A stretch of 64,000 bases of DNA. Source: Aquilaria yunnanensis. Its lineage: Eukaryota > Streptophyta > Magnoliopsida > Malvales > Thymelaeaceae. Position 1 is the stretch's first letter. Every line of letters begins with the position of its first letter. A model generated the notes under the pieces. It had not been told where the DNA came from and did not search any database. It worked only from the letters and a program-made list of their open reading frames with translations. Both the position numbers and the translations under genes were made by a program. The stretch lies in the NCBI GenBank assembly GCA_039654915.1, contig CM077599.1, positions 26,721,501 through 26,785,500 of the forward strand, in the 5' to 3' direction. Positions 26,101 through 39,009 of this stretch are shown piece after piece.

Positions 26101-28667
26101 TTAAGCATTGGAATTCTCCTTGCTTTCATATGTAATCTATTTTTAGAAGCACATATTGACCCTAATTTCTTCTCATCCTACCCTTACTGTGTGACACATA
26201 GCTGGTTGAAAGAGAGCTAGAACTGAATGCCAAAAAGGCTAGTGAGGAGATCTCATCCTATCCTCACTAAAAAACTAGTGAGGAGATAAAGTTGCAGTTC
26301 TGCCTAAGTGGCAAAGAGTACAGTTCTCAACCTATGAGGTCAGAGTTCAAATTTTCTTGCTCCCAACATTTCAAAAAAAGAAAAAGGGGAAGTATATGAC
26401 ATGAAAAGGACACTTGATTTCACGTGGAAGAAGCAAAAAGCTACAAATTGTTAGTCTCTTTTCCTGCTATCTTTGACTTGCATCTAGAGTCACCCTCCTT
26501 TTCTCTTTGTCCCCCCCAGATGACGTGCTCTTAACATTGAGACAAATCACCATGAACAATAACCTGGGATATTTATTTTTAGTTGAGAAACATGATCTCG
26601 ATAGAACTATAAAATGACAAGTAACTTACTAAATCACTCCGTTCAAGGACCCGCCAAAGCTGTCTCCAGATATCCAGGTTCTTCTCAAATGGTGTCAGCA
26701 CGAGTTTCTCATTCTCTTCCAGGCTGCAAAAGATTCATAGCAATGTGATCAAAGATGTACAGAATTTGGAGGCAACTGACTATGTTTGCTCTCACCGGGT
26801 AGGCGTATAAGAAAAAGGTCCTCTATTATCAAGACAAATCCAATAACTGTACGATCACACAAATGGAAAGGTGCAGAAGCAACGAAAGTAGATATAGATA
26901 TCTCTATGGAAAGAAACACAAAAAATTACAAATAGTAGAGGATAAAAAAGCAAGCTGCATATTTGTGTGTGTACCTTAATCACTCCAAGGACGAAAATGA
27001 AACCACATCAACCACAAATAACAACCACATTAAACTATATCAACCAAAAAAGTGATGTACCTCAACTTTACCCCAAGTTTCTGACCACAAGTATATCTCA
27101 GCTTAAGTGAAAAGTCTAGGTTACCGCTAAAAAATGATAAGAATGGAAAACTTATAATTGAAACCTATACTTGGTTATATACCCAGCAACTTGTCACATC
27201 ATCATACCCAGGAAAGAAAATTTTCAGTATCAACCCTCACCTTGCTAGGCTGCGCCGCCAAACCAAGAAAGCTTGCCTCTCGTTGGTATCAAGTTCCTCT
27301 ATAGACATACCAGCATTCCATGGTGGCCTTCACAAACATCAAAGCTGCTCAGATTCCAATAGAAGACACGCCTTATTTTAGTACTTTGGTTCAAACCATA
27401 AAATATACCTGCGTGGAACTCGCAAACTGCCTGCATGAAGTGCCTCCTCTTTCTTTTGTTGCTCTCTTCTTTCTTCAGCTGTCATGCTGCTAGTACTAGA
27501 GCTTGTATCCCTGAGTTCCAAATAATACAGATCAGAGAAACTATTGATGTCCGTGAAAAAATTGATCAAGGCAGGCAGAAAAGTCTGTGATCAAAATGAT
27601 CAAGCATAAGAAAGCACTATTTTTGCTTCAAAAGTACAATCTCAATTAGTGAGTCATCCTTGACACGTTGATTAGCTATGAAGAGCTATCCAACAAAATG
27701 ATGCCAAAAGACCCAACATGATTCTATCACCCAATTTCTTGCATCATTATTCACCTATACGTGAGTGATGACCATATTTTTAGGTTCAATAGATTGTAAT
27801 TCCCTCCCCTTTTGTACTTCCGAAGAAAAACTTCTACTGCAATGAGGTTTCCAACTCTCCAAATAACAATGTTAAGCTCAATTAGAAAGAAGAAATTGAG
27901 CACTAAAACAGAGTTGTAGCAATTTTTTCAATTTTTCTTATCAAAAGTTAAATAGAACGTGGCTGCATGCTTATGGATGTGGGACACCTTGTTTTCTAGA
28001 TTTTGGACAACTTCTTCCATGAAATAGACAGCTAGATTTAAAAGATCTCAAATTTCTCTAGAAAACAATGGAAGGGGTTTTCCAAATCCATGAAATATGA
28101 CAGTTCCCTGCGTCCTTATCAAGTATTACTAAAGCATAATAGGAAAAGAAATATGCAAAAAAAAAAAAAAAAAAAAATTCCAACAACCTAGAAGGGGCCT
28201 AAACCTGTTTTGCATAAGGTTTAGCATGCCCAGGAACCCCAATCCAACACAAAATTCACAAAAGAACAGACGATCCTACCCAAAAAATAAATAAATACAG
28301 AAACACCCTCTCAATTCATCCATTCATGGAACTAACTTTGAAACACTTCTTCATGGAACCTATCTCCCCTCAAGCCATCAAAATTGACAAGCGCGTAAAC
28401 AGGAAATACGAAGGCAAAGGGAAGCAAAGCGAAAAAGGCTGACAGATTAATAAGGATGCTAGGCGCGGGATGATCAGCGGCGAATAAGAGGTCGGCCTCC
28501 TCGGCCTGCTCGATGACGGCGTCGACGTCGCTGATTTCGGTGACCGATTCGAGAATTTTCTTATGCTGGGCCCTGTAGAACTTCCCTTTCTCCTTTGATT
28601 GTTGTATCATCTGGTTGTGGTGCTTCACTAGAGCTCTCCCCAGCCCCGTCTTCTCATTCTTCCCCAT
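23107..28667 (-). CDS. LSG1: LSG1-type large-subunit GTPase (60S ribosome maturation)
   Basis: Cytoplasmic circularly permuted GTPase that promotes release of the export adaptor NMD3 from pre-60S subunits; Arabidopsis has LSG1-1 and LSG1-2. Exons, 5' to 3': 28667-28444, 27510-27409, 27327-27241, 26723-26630, 24835-24779, 24405-24326, 24241-23107. All are GT-AG and in frame, giving 592 residues, close to the family's length. The GTPase motifs come in the permuted order: G4 NKAD (205-208), G5-like FWSAK (231-235), G1 GYPNVGKSS (321-329), G2 region TSTPGKT (343-349), G3 DCPGL (365-369). The N-terminus begins MGKNEKTGLGR, typical of LSG1, and the C-terminus is Lys/His/Arg-rich and suited to rRNA contact. 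The ATG at 28667 is used because the in-frame codon two upstream is TTG. The intron 24836-26629 carries a MITE. The gene looks intact. Confidence 0.97.
25103..25287. mobile_element. Stowaway-like MITE in an LSG1 intron
   Basis: A 185-base element with inverted termini CTCCCTCCATCC and GGATTGAGGGAG, flanked by TA (25101-25102 and 25288-25289). It lies wholly inside the intron between LSG1 exons 4 and 5. Confidence 0.85.
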
Positions 28668-28848
28668 TTTCAACCAATCTTTTCTTCAACCTTTCTTGCT
28701 TGCCCTCCTCAGGGCGAATTATCAAAAACCAGTTAGAGCTTAGAATAATGCAGCAGGAGGAACCGGACGGTAGTGGTGCGAAGGGTTTGTGAAATTGTGT
28801 GGCGTGGGGGTTTTGGACGGTGAGAAGGTTGAAGTCGGGCGGAGAGTT

Positions 28849-28854
28849 TGGGCT
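28849..28854 (+). promoter_or_regulatory. Site II-like motif upstream of LSG1
   Basis: TGGGCT lies 180 bases upstream of the LSG1 start codon. Site II (TGGGCY) elements are frequent in promoters of plant ribosome-biogenesis and ribosomal-protein genes, which suits this gene. A six-base match alone is weak evidence. Confidence 0.35.
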
Positions 28855-28869
28855 TTGACCCGCCTATTC

Positions 28870-31250
28870 CTTCACAAACTTCGTCAGGCGTAAATCATCT
28901 TCAAGTCCTTATGCTGTCACGCAACTTTAAATTACTCCTTCCCTCTTATGTTTTTTGACACTTTTATGCTTCATATTCAAAACTAGTATGCCTCTTTTAC
29001 GCCGTAATATCTCATTTTCCTAGAAAATTATTTCTTCCGGCCACTCACTTGTCCATTCACTATTTTCTTTCAAGTTGAATGAATTATACTATATTTTAAA
29101 GAAGAGGTGGTTTTACTGTTCATCAACAGGAATCCATGTGGCTATTTTTTTTTTTTGCTTCTTCCAACTTATGGTTAAACGCCTCTTTTGATTCCAAAAT
29201 TTTTTACATCTGCCATAATGCTCCCCCACTTTAGCATTCTGTCACCAGCTAGAGGGTAGAGTCGGTAGACCATTTGCTGATGGTAACCTGATTGTCATAT
29301 CATAAAAATTAGGGAACATTACTAGATATAATAAACATTACAGGGACCCAATATTATTTTTTCCCTTTTTGTGATACGTCGGCAATTCCAGTTTTGTTTT
29401 ACTGTCCTACAGAATGGCCAAATCTTTTCTTTAGTCCCTGGATATAACATTCCTGCTATAATAATCCCCAACTTTCATGATCTGTCATAATTTTTTTTTT
29501 CATTTTTGCTAATTAAAATTTTTGTATATACTAAAAGTCAAAGGTTTTTCACAAGATAGGAAGAGGGCTATCTTAATCCCTAGTCACATGCGTGGCAAAT
29601 TTGTAGATACATGACATGAACTTTTAGGAAAATAAAAATTTTGATGACATATTTAAATTTAAAATGATAAAACCTTAAATGAAAATGAATGACATGCTTT
29701 TATTAACCATGTTAAATACCAAAAGCTTTTTTTTTGTGCATGGTTTGGCTTAGAGTTTTAATTATATAGGTTTAATTCAAAATTTTAATTAGTTGAAACA
29801 AATGCACACTTTTCATAATATATGAGCACTTTACATATATTTGATTTATAGTTTTGATTTGTTGAAATAAGTGAACAATTTGTATTATGTATAAGTGCAC
29901 AATTCTTTAAAGATTTTATTTTATCACTAATTTATTAGTGATTAAAAAATCTGGAAAATCTATGTATGTATATTATGCAATGTTATCCTACACTATGAAT
30001 ATCAGAAACTTTCTTTCTCTTAATAGTTTAATTGAATTGATTAATAGAATTACTTTAATTATTTTTCATTTATTATCTTTAATGCTTTTTTGATACTATA
30101 TAAACACATCTTCAGTTGACTACTTTATGTGCTTATAATTATTTATACTCAAATTTTACTTAACGTCAAATTAAGTCTGACACTTTTACATTGTTCCTTT
30201 AATAACTTTTATTGATTATATTACTGCTAACCCACATACCTCGCTTACTTCTAAAAGTCATGGGGTTTTTAATGTTTATGATTGAAGATGAATAGTTTTT
30301 TTTTCCCTTTTTCAAACACAATTGACTCTTTCTTAAGTTCGATTTCTTTTTCACAAGGTATTCACATTTTTTAGGGCCCATTTTTCAATTTCTCCAGTTT
30401 AATTGCTAAGCTTCTACTCTTTTCCACGTTCATCCCTATTTTCCATCCATATTTTTATTTTGGTCCTCAAATTTAATAAATATTTAACTAGATTATTTCT
30501 ATTTATTCTCTTAGTCTCCAACATTTTTATTGTTTTTATGTACTATATTTTAAAATAAGACATTAGTTATCATAATTTATTTGTTTTTGTGTTAAACCAT
30601 TTTTGTACATTCATTAAATTAATTGTTAAGCCTTTAATACCTAATATTTTTTCATTTTCAATCTTGGTTCCAACTTTTTTGTTACTTTTTTTTAATTTTA
30701 TTTTTCAAAATAAAACTTTAATCATTATAATTTATATCCTTCTAGCTATAATTCTGATTGATTCGGCTTTCATTAAATTTTTTATTTTTATCTTTATTAA
30801 ATTAATGGTTAAATTGTAAATCTATTAACATAAATTAAGCACAATTCTATGTTTTAATCATATTATTTTGTTATTCATGATTGCGTATTATAGTATAAAT
30901 TGTTCTCTATGGTTTAATAAAATAATTTGGTCTATAATTACTAAAATTGAAAGTAAATTTTTCTAAATAAATTTCTCATTAATATTAAAAATTAGAATTT
31001 AATTTGATAAAAGAGAGAAATTTTTAGTTATGTTATGTTTCCATTTATTTAATTTCAGTTATTATTAGGGCTGTTCGGCTTTAATCATCTTTTTCATATT
31101 TTTTAATTACTTATTATTTAAATTTTTTATATTAAATTTATTATTAAAAATACTGGCTACATGTGAAAGCAAATGTACCTCATAACTACTAAAAATAAAA
31201 ATATGTATTAAAAAAATTATCATTTAATGCTAAGCAAATATAACTGTTTT
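28870..31250. other. AT-rich spacer upstream of LSG1
   Basis: No supportable gene. A block at about 29006-29045 (AATATCTCATTTTCCTAGAA) recurs with few changes at 32465, where it is interrupted by a MULE-like element, marking a dispersed repeat. Open frames near 30589-30819 are T-rich composition effects. Confidence 0.5.
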
Positions 31251-31254
31251 AAAA

Positions 31255-32400
31255 GGCCGTTAAAAATATGCCTTATGATGCGTGCGCCACATCTCCAAAA
31301 TTACCATTTTGTCATCGTTCAAATCGCATAATTTCTCCCATGTTCCACGGCCTTCCTCGCACTCTTCGCTCCCTTCTTCACCAGTGAGTTCAGCCGATCT
31401 CCGCCATTCCCATCTCACCACTGTCGTTCTTCCAAGGCATTTCTAGGCACCTATAGTCGTTCCCGACATCCCAACCCGCTGCGATTCGACTTTGATCCCA
31501 CCGCCGTTCGACGTCTTTGTCTTGCCGTCCGCCCACCTACAGGTCGCCCGAGCCACTGCCACCAATTCCCAGCCATCCGATCGTCTAGTCGCCATCCCTG
31601 CAGGAGGCATTGGAGGCGAACCCCTTTTTGCGACCCGTCTGAGCTGCGCCCGATCTGTTCAACAAAGCAAACCCAGACCAGGGTTGGAAAACCGCTTGGA
31701 GCCCCTTTGTTTTTTTCATTTTACATTTGAATCACTAATGTTTGTACAAACATTTAATCACATATACATAGATGAATAAACTCACTTCCACAAATAATAT
31801 CACATATATTATTTTTTATATAAAATTTTATTCACTTTGTACATATAAGCTTGTATTTTCTTTCACATGTTTATATACAAAAGTTTCTTGTACACATCTC
31901 ACATAATGTATACGAATCAGTTGTTTGATTTATACATATTTCTAACCTTATTTGTAAATCAAGTTCATACATATCTAATATTTGATTTGTGCATATCACT
32001 GTTATATTACTATTAATTAAATTTTTATCCTAATTTTCATTTTATTTACAAAAAAAATATGAATCTCGTACATACAATTGTATATATCTGTAACATATCT
32101 CTAATTTTATGTGTACATATATGGCACATATCAATCAATTGCTTTATACATAGAGCTTCATAAATATTTGCCGTCCATTTGTACATATCTTAAATTTTGG
32201 CAGAAAGCAGAAGTGTTAATACCTTTTTTTTTTTATGGGATATTGAACTTGTATTATATCTGAGATGCCATTTGTACATATATTATAAATTATTTGTACA
32301 TATCTCTTATTTTCTTTGTACACCAACTTTGTATATATTTAATATCTGATTTGTACATATCTACATTTTAGGAGAAAATGAGAGATTTGGTGTGTTCATA
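31255..32400. repeat. GC-rich island followed by a TTTGTACATAT motif array
   Basis: About 31310-31700 is strikingly GC-rich for this region, with CCG and TCG-rich, exon-like composition. From 31740 to 32360 the motif TTTGTACATAT and variants recur roughly ten times at irregular spacing. A similar two-part structure (gene-like block, then short-motif array) appears at 39010-40366, suggesting a non-autonomous transposon family with captured sequence. Termini were not resolved here. Confidence 0.45.
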
Positions 32401-32499
32401 TTTTTTTTATGCTATGAATTATGACATTGAAATATAAATATATATGAACACAAACCTCTCTTTTAATATCTCATTTTCCTAAAAAGTTATTTCTTTCAA

Positions 32500-33461
32500 G
32501 GGTAAAATCCATATTTAGTCTCATAACTTTAAGAGTCATCCTAAAGTGGTCTATTAACTCTAAAAGTGACTATCAAAGCCTTCTAACTCAACTAATATGT
32601 CTTAATTTTGTCTCTATTGTCAATTCTTTTGTTATTTCAGATGAAAATTGCCTACGTGACATGTATATTGCCAATAAAGTTCAAGTTGGAATTGACACAA
32701 TAAGTAATTTTAAGAACCTAAAAGATTAGTTAACCCAATTTTCCCCAGTCTCCGATTCAATTGTTGCCACCCCTCTCCCTATCTCGAACTCAAATCATTC
32801 TTGTTGCCTGAACACTCTTCTTGCTCCCTATATTTCCTTTCCCTCTCAACCTTTTCTGGAATCAGAATCAAGCAATAACCTAGAAGACAAAGGCTGGATT
32901 TGTTCGATTTCAGAATGAGTTCAAACCGTTCTCATCACCAACTTGAGAAAGAGGTGGAGGGAGTGGTAGTAATCAGTGTGGGGTGGCAGTGAGATGGTTG
33001 TGAGGGTAATCGGCGAGGTGCGGTGGTGAGAGAGAGAGAAGCATTTCGAGGAGAGAGAGGACGGGCATGGCAACAATTAGGTAGACAGACACGGGTAGAT
33101 GGAGAGGTAGGGAGACGGGGAGATGGAGAGATGGAGAGGTGGGGATCAATAGCATGGTATCGATAGAGAAGATTTGGGGAAGAAGAGTATAGGTATAACC
33201 ATGTCTTATGACTTCAAGATTATACGTTTGTATCATTTCAATGTTAGATTTGTTGTTCTTTCAGTTTAGTCACTCACTGTCATGAAATGGATGGACACAC
33301 GATAGTACAGGTGCCACGTAGACAGTTTTCATCCGAAATAATGGTAGAATTGATTATAGGGACACTTTAGTTGAGTTAAGAGACTTTAATAATCATTTTT
33401 AGAGTTAAAGGATCACTTTAGGCAACTCTTAAAGCTAAGGGACTAAATCTGGATTTTACCC
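32500..33461. mobile_element. Non-autonomous MULE-like element
   Basis: A 962-base element with terminal inverted repeats of about 190 bases beginning GGGTAAAATCC, the same opening as the MULE at 41514. Left (32500-32690) and right (33270-33461) arms share blocks such as TTAACTCAACTAA. The interior has no transposase; it contains a purine-rich GAGAGAGG segment. Clean target duplications are not evident. Confidence 0.75.
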
Positions 33462-33550
33462 TTTCTTGGCTATTCACTGTTTCTTGATCCTGGTTGGTAT
33501 CATACTCCTTTATCTTTATCGGCAACAAGAAGAAAATACAAATCACAATT

Positions 33551-33735
33551 ATTTTCATTTCCTAACTCAGTTTCTAAGTATCAAACGGAAATATAAATGT
33601 ATAAGGTAAATTTTTCACATATATAGATTGGTTAAACGTCTGTTAAAATATGTGAACAACAATTTATTTTTATTTCCTAACGCAATTTCTAAGTATAAAA
33701 AAGAAATATAAATATATAAGGTGAATTTTTCCTGA
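33551..33735. repeat. Direct duplication upstream of OEP39
   Basis: A block of about 68 bases with ATTTCCTAAC, TTTCTAAGTAT and ATATAAGGT recurs with a period of about 117 bases, 330-520 bases before the OEP39 start codon. It could fall in the promoter region. Confidence 0.7.
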
Positions 33736-34066
33736 GAGTTTGATTTGATTGAGGAAACCTCTCTACTTATTTCCTGACTTTTGGCCTTCGTCTAATAACG
33801 TATAGAGGGGAGAGAGAGCGAGCGTGGCATAACAGCACCACCACGAACGAAGAAAAGTAGATAACAAACTTGGATGCCAAAAAAGAACCAAAAAAGGTCT
33901 TTTCGACCTCCAGCATAAGCAAACGAAGCCCCGAAGCCAGACATAAAAACGCAAGCTTGATTCATTAAAGCTCGTCTCTGCAACTATTCCTCCTCCACGT
34001 AAATCTTTGTCGGACCAATTCCTGATGCCCATTTGGTTTAATTGAAGGTTATGCGGCTTTAATTTT

Positions 34067-37000
34067 ATGGGGGCTCAGAAAAGCATCCATGCCGGCAAAG
34101 GTCTGTCTCCGATCAGAATGTCTCTGTTCGGTTCTCCTTTTTCAGTTTTGCGAGATATTTCATTTGGAAGCGACTGTGTTCGGTAGTTGAAAATGTTGAA
34201 TGTGGGTACTTTGTTTTTTGAATTTTTAATGGCAGCGAAGATCGACGTTAACGTCGATTTCACTCACAAGCTTTGTGCTTCCATGATGCTACCTTCTGTC
34301 AGGTATTCTGTCCTAAGCCACTCCATTTTTTTCCCCTTCTATTTACAAGTTATTTAAAAAAGGCCAAGTGGGTGATTGAGAGATATTTTTAATCTTTCAG
34401 GAACTCTAGCAGTCCGCTCTCACTAGTCATCGGCAGGTATTTCATTTTATCTGCTGCCTTAAGCTTCTTTATCTTAAATTTGATGTTTGGTCTTGAGAAT
34501 GAATTTACTATGGATTGCTGCGTTTTTTTTTTTTGAGGTATTTTGATGAAGTTTTCTGAGTTTTCAAGGCGCAAGCTTCTGAAATTAGTATATGTACGCA
34601 AGAGAAAACTTTCCAGTTCTTTGTTTGCTCTTCTCATTTTCCTCTTCCTTTCGTTTTTGGCTCTTATTTGTTCCTCTCGTTTTGTTGCCGACCTTAGAGG
34701 TTGCCAGAGAAAATAGTTTGAAGCTACTTGCCTTTTAATCTTTGGGCTTTTGGTTGTTGAATTCAGGTTTTAGTGATTGATGTAATGAGTGTTTGGATCT
34801 TTCTTCACAGCCTTTGCATCAGACACCCAAATCTATTTGGTGGAAGTGAGAAGCTTGACTTATCATGGGACAAGGGCTTGTATGATTCAAATGTTTTAAT
34901 AGCTTACAGGAGGCCAAGACCAGAGTACCTTGCTCAACAGTGTTTCGTCATCCAGGTGTTCTTTCAAATAGAAAGATGTCATTTCCATGCATTTTGTATT
35001 TTAAGTCAATAAATTGGTGTTTTCTCCTTTTTCAAGTTAGCAGAGTTTCTAAGTTTTCAGTAGTCAGTATGTCATATATGAATGTCTGGAAATTTGTAGG
35101 GATTGATTTAGTTGCTGCAGTGCTAGCATTGTGCACTAATTCATGCTTACTTGCGCCAGCATTCACTTTCTCCTGAGATTGGAGTCCATGGTACACCAAC
35201 AGATAATTTCTCACTAACAGGTGGTGGGGGTGTGAATCTGTCTCGATTCTCAGTTGGCCTGGATCTGAATGAGCCAGCAAGTTCAAAGTGGAGTAGTACA
35301 ACTAGTATAAAATTTGAGGTTTGGGAATTCTAATTGGGATTATTTGGCTAGACCTATAATTGTCAATTATATTGGAAGTGATTATTGTGAACCACGCAGC
35401 AAGTTCACCCTGTTAATGATGGTGGCCGCTCAATAACTAGAGATCTTGATGGATTTCCAGTTACTTGCAGGTAACAATGCTTATTTTATCTAATTTTCTA
35501 CCAACTGTTTAGATCAATGTTTGATGGATTTTCTTTTCAATTGTTTTGCAGCGGGAATTGCCATGACAGTATGGTAATTCTAAAACAAGAATCTCGATTT
35601 GCAAAGGCAGATGATCTCAGTTTTTGTCGTGTAATTTACTAATCCTTGTGTGGTTTTCTTATTGAATGTGTGCATCATGATGAGTTGTGCAATTCATTGC
35701 ATTTCAGTTTACTATGCAAATTGAGCAAGGTATTCCGGTTTTGTCAAAGTGGTTAATCTTCAATCGCTTCAAATTCATTGCTTCAAAAGGTGTCAAACTT
35801 GGGCCTGGTTTCCTTTTGACAAGGTAAAAGTTCTTGTTTTGGTTCATCGAGGGGAATTATGAACTAGTAAACTTTTTGCGGAGGATAGAATAACTACATA
35901 GAGTTGTAGAATGTGAAATGTTTTGGATGGAGTGTATTGCAGTTTCATAGCGTGTTGAAGGGATGCAGACCTAGAGCCTTTTTTCTGGCCATCAGGTCTA
36001 TTGATTAGTGAGTTAGTATATGGACCAGGCCTTACCTTCTTATTTGCTTTGCTCACCTTTTTCTTTTGCAGCCTCACAGGTGGTTCCATTGTAGGAGACA
36101 TGGCCCCTTATCAAGCCTTTGCAATAGGGGGTGCTGGTAGTGTGAGAGGATATGGTGAAGGTGCCATTGGATCTGGAAGATCATGTTTGGTTGCAAATAC
36201 TGAGTACAAATTTGCTTTGGTAAGTCTTATAGGTTTTGTTTTATGGATTGAGGGCTTTGATTTCGATGGTTTGGTGTTTGTTACACCCAATTTCTGTGAT
36301 GTGGTGCCTCTAAATAAACACGGCCACAAATGTACTGTGGACGTGCTTCAGTGCTAATTTTAATCTAGGTATTCTCTACGAATATCTAGTCATTGGATAG
36401 ACTCTAAACCAGTGTTATCGTGCCGTTTGACTGCTAGATCTGGATGATTCTGGGTTTATTTTCACTTTTCTTTTTGTTTGCATGATTGTGCTCACCTTCT
36501 TTGTTATACTCTGGTGAAAACAGAATGTATTTCTCCTAGTTTTTAGCACTCAACAGCTGATTTGTGTATTTATAGTTTGTATTTCTGAGGTTTTGTTACA
36601 AAAAATAGTTGTCACAGCTATACTGCTTGTCCTGTTTGATGCAGTACAGACCATTTCCATCACAATAAGTGAAACAGATTTTGTGTTGTTACTCTGACAG
36701 AAAACTGGGATGTGGGATCAACATGTTCAGATTGTTTCTTCCATTTTGTTTGGGATCAATGTGACATTCTCTTACTGTCAAGCAATCTACTCTCAGAAGT
36801 TTCATCTGTATATTTCTGTGTTATAAGATAATTTCCCTTGTGTAATGTCCATGTATATCTGGCAGGCTGCAAAAACAGCATCTAAATAACTCTTGCTTTT
36901 TGAACTTCAGAGTAATATGCTGGAAGGTTCTATATTCCTGGACGGAGGGACTGACTTGGGATCTGGACGTCATGTGCCTGGTAAATTTGTTTTTGTTTTC

Positions 37001-38123
37001 CCCTTGCTTATAAATCCTGCAAATTCTGTTTACATCATCAAGGTAGAGTTTGTTCGTTCCACACTTTCCACTTCTTATAAATTCTGTGTTTCTATTCATG
37101 TTACATTACCTTCTAAGATTGATAAGGCTGGTCACACTAAGGCAGTGCAATTCTTAATGTCCAATCAACAGCGATAATGCTGTGGCATTTCTTATGACTT
37201 ACATGTTAACAAGAAAATTCTCGGTTGCATTCCTGAAAAGGATTTGGCCTTCTCTAGTATTTGAACACAGGGAAAATACCTGGCTAGGTATTTGTCTTCT
37301 TGGTGGGATGGAAAGGGCATACTGGGGCCATTTTTCGTGAACTTAAATCATTTTTCTGATTGGGTCCAAGGCAAATAAACCTCAACTGGACCTGTTTGCA
37401 TTTTGAAAGAGAAATTAATCTTCTCTTAGGCTTCGAAGACATTGGAACTCGAGATAGTAACTTGGAGAGTGAATGCATTGACGGTCTAAGTCAATCAGAT
37501 AATCAATCTCAAATAGTTTCTGTTTAGATATTTCTGCCAAGGACTACCAACTGTGTCAGAAAATTACTACTTCTGCAAGTTGAAATCTAATCCAATCGTT
37601 AGTTTCACTAAAAGTATCCAAAGGGGCTCTTAGGGTTCTTAAAACTTCCCATCCATCGATTGATGCTATTTTGGTAGGAAAACCATAGTCTGTGGCTGAT
37701 GAGTTTAGGCAGCTCTATCAACCTTCACTGCTAAAGTTGGCAGTTTTAAAGGTAAGAAAATAAAAGAAGGAAAAAGAAAAAGCTGTATTGCTAGAGAGAT
37801 CTGCATAAAGTGGTACAACAGTTTATAAGAAATATGGATGCTTTAAAACACTAAGCAGCTGCCTATTGCTCATTGAGAATGTAATTTTAGGCTTGTCTAC
37901 TCAGGCTCTATGTCTGTCGCTTCTTCAAAACGTAACTTAACTAGTTTCTTATTCACGAGCTTCAGGAAATCCAGCCTTGAGGCAGGGTAAACCAGGATCT
38001 GGAGTTGGTGTCGGTTATGGACTTCGGTTCAAGTCTCCGCTCGGTCATCTCCAAGTTGATTGTGCTGTTAATGCATTTCAACAGAAAACTGTCTACTTTG
38101 GCCTCACCAGCATCACTTCATAA
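34067..38123 (+). CDS. OEP39-like: OEP39/OEP36-type chloroplast outer-envelope Omp85 barrel
   Basis: Member of the Omp85 superfamily related to OEP80 and Toc75 but lacking POTRA domains; Arabidopsis P39/P36 are the known counterparts, and their exact role is unclear. Exons: 34067-34100, 34236-34302, 34401-34436, 34811-34955, 35160-35318, 35400-35470, 35552-35630, 35708-35823, 36072-36219, 36911-36980, 37966-38123. All are GT-AG and in frame, giving 360 residues. The start is supported by MGAQKSIHAG, the family's N-terminus. Recognisable blocks are HPNLFGGSEKLD, HSLSPEIGVHGTP, the Omp85 signature region GGAGSVRGYGEG (VRGY motif in exon 9), and the C-terminal RFKSPLGHLQVD followed by QQKTVYFGLT, the last barrel strands. 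No N-terminal transit peptide is apparent, as for other OEPs. Very small early exons (34, 67, 36 bases) make automatic prediction error-prone. The gene appears intact. Confidence 0.96.
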
Positions 38124-39009
38124 CTATGGTTGTTCTAAAGCTGTCAAGCATGTGCAAGCTCATTTCCATTAGCGTGGAATCTCTTATCCGGAGGTGAAAA
38201 AAACAAAGGAGTGATGGAAGTTCTTTGGACCTCACTAACAAGACGATATTCGGCTTCTGCGGTGTTGCATATCATTTGTTCCGATCACCAACAGAGTTTC
38301 AACCTAATTCCACACATGATCAACAAAATTGTACTCCCAACTGAGAACTTAACATTTTATATGTTGATATTATATTTTCCCAGCTGACCTTAACAGTCTC
38401 CTTTAGCAGTTTTTGCATAAGAATTGGGATAGAAGAGAGTCGAGACGACAGAAAGAAGAGGCTTATCATTTTCAGATAATTTTCTTTTTGTTTTTGTTCT
38501 GGTAGAAGCTAAACACAGAAGATGGGAGGAATGGACATGGATGTAGCAATATTATGCAACAAAGAATGGTTCAATTGATTTATCATTATCTGTCACAGAT
38601 GTCCAAGTTTCATTTCATTTTATACAGATTGGTACTGAAGTTGCTACCCTTCAGAAGTATGGTTGAAGGGGATCTGCTCTGTTCTCACAAATAGGTGACA
38701 GGAGATGTGGACATGCTTGTATTCAACAGTTATCAAGTCTGCTTTGTTTATTTGATTGGACGACTCGATAAAAGTGAATCGGTAGGAAACGTTGGGGTAC
38801 AATTCATTTAATGATTTAAAATTAAGAATCCAAAAAAGTTTAATTGGTTGGACGACTCGATAAGTACTTTATGGATTTATATTCTAAATAATTTAAAATT
38901 AAGAGAAGAATCCTGCAAAACCGTAAATGGCGGAAATTTTTGTATTGTAAGTTATATTCGAGAGTCATTCTTTAAATTAACCGGACATAATGTTGATATG
39001 TGTGATATC
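38124..39009. other. OEP39 3' flank
   Basis: Probably the 3' UTR followed by spacer. A direct repeat lies at 38755-38915, in which TTGGACGACTCGATAA and ATTTAAAATTAAGA each occur twice, about 90 bases apart. No gene seen. Confidence 0.5.

Noticed and set aside
28668..28673. Two extra N-terminal codons for LSG1
   Set aside because: The upstream in-frame codon is TTG; the family begins MGK at 28667.
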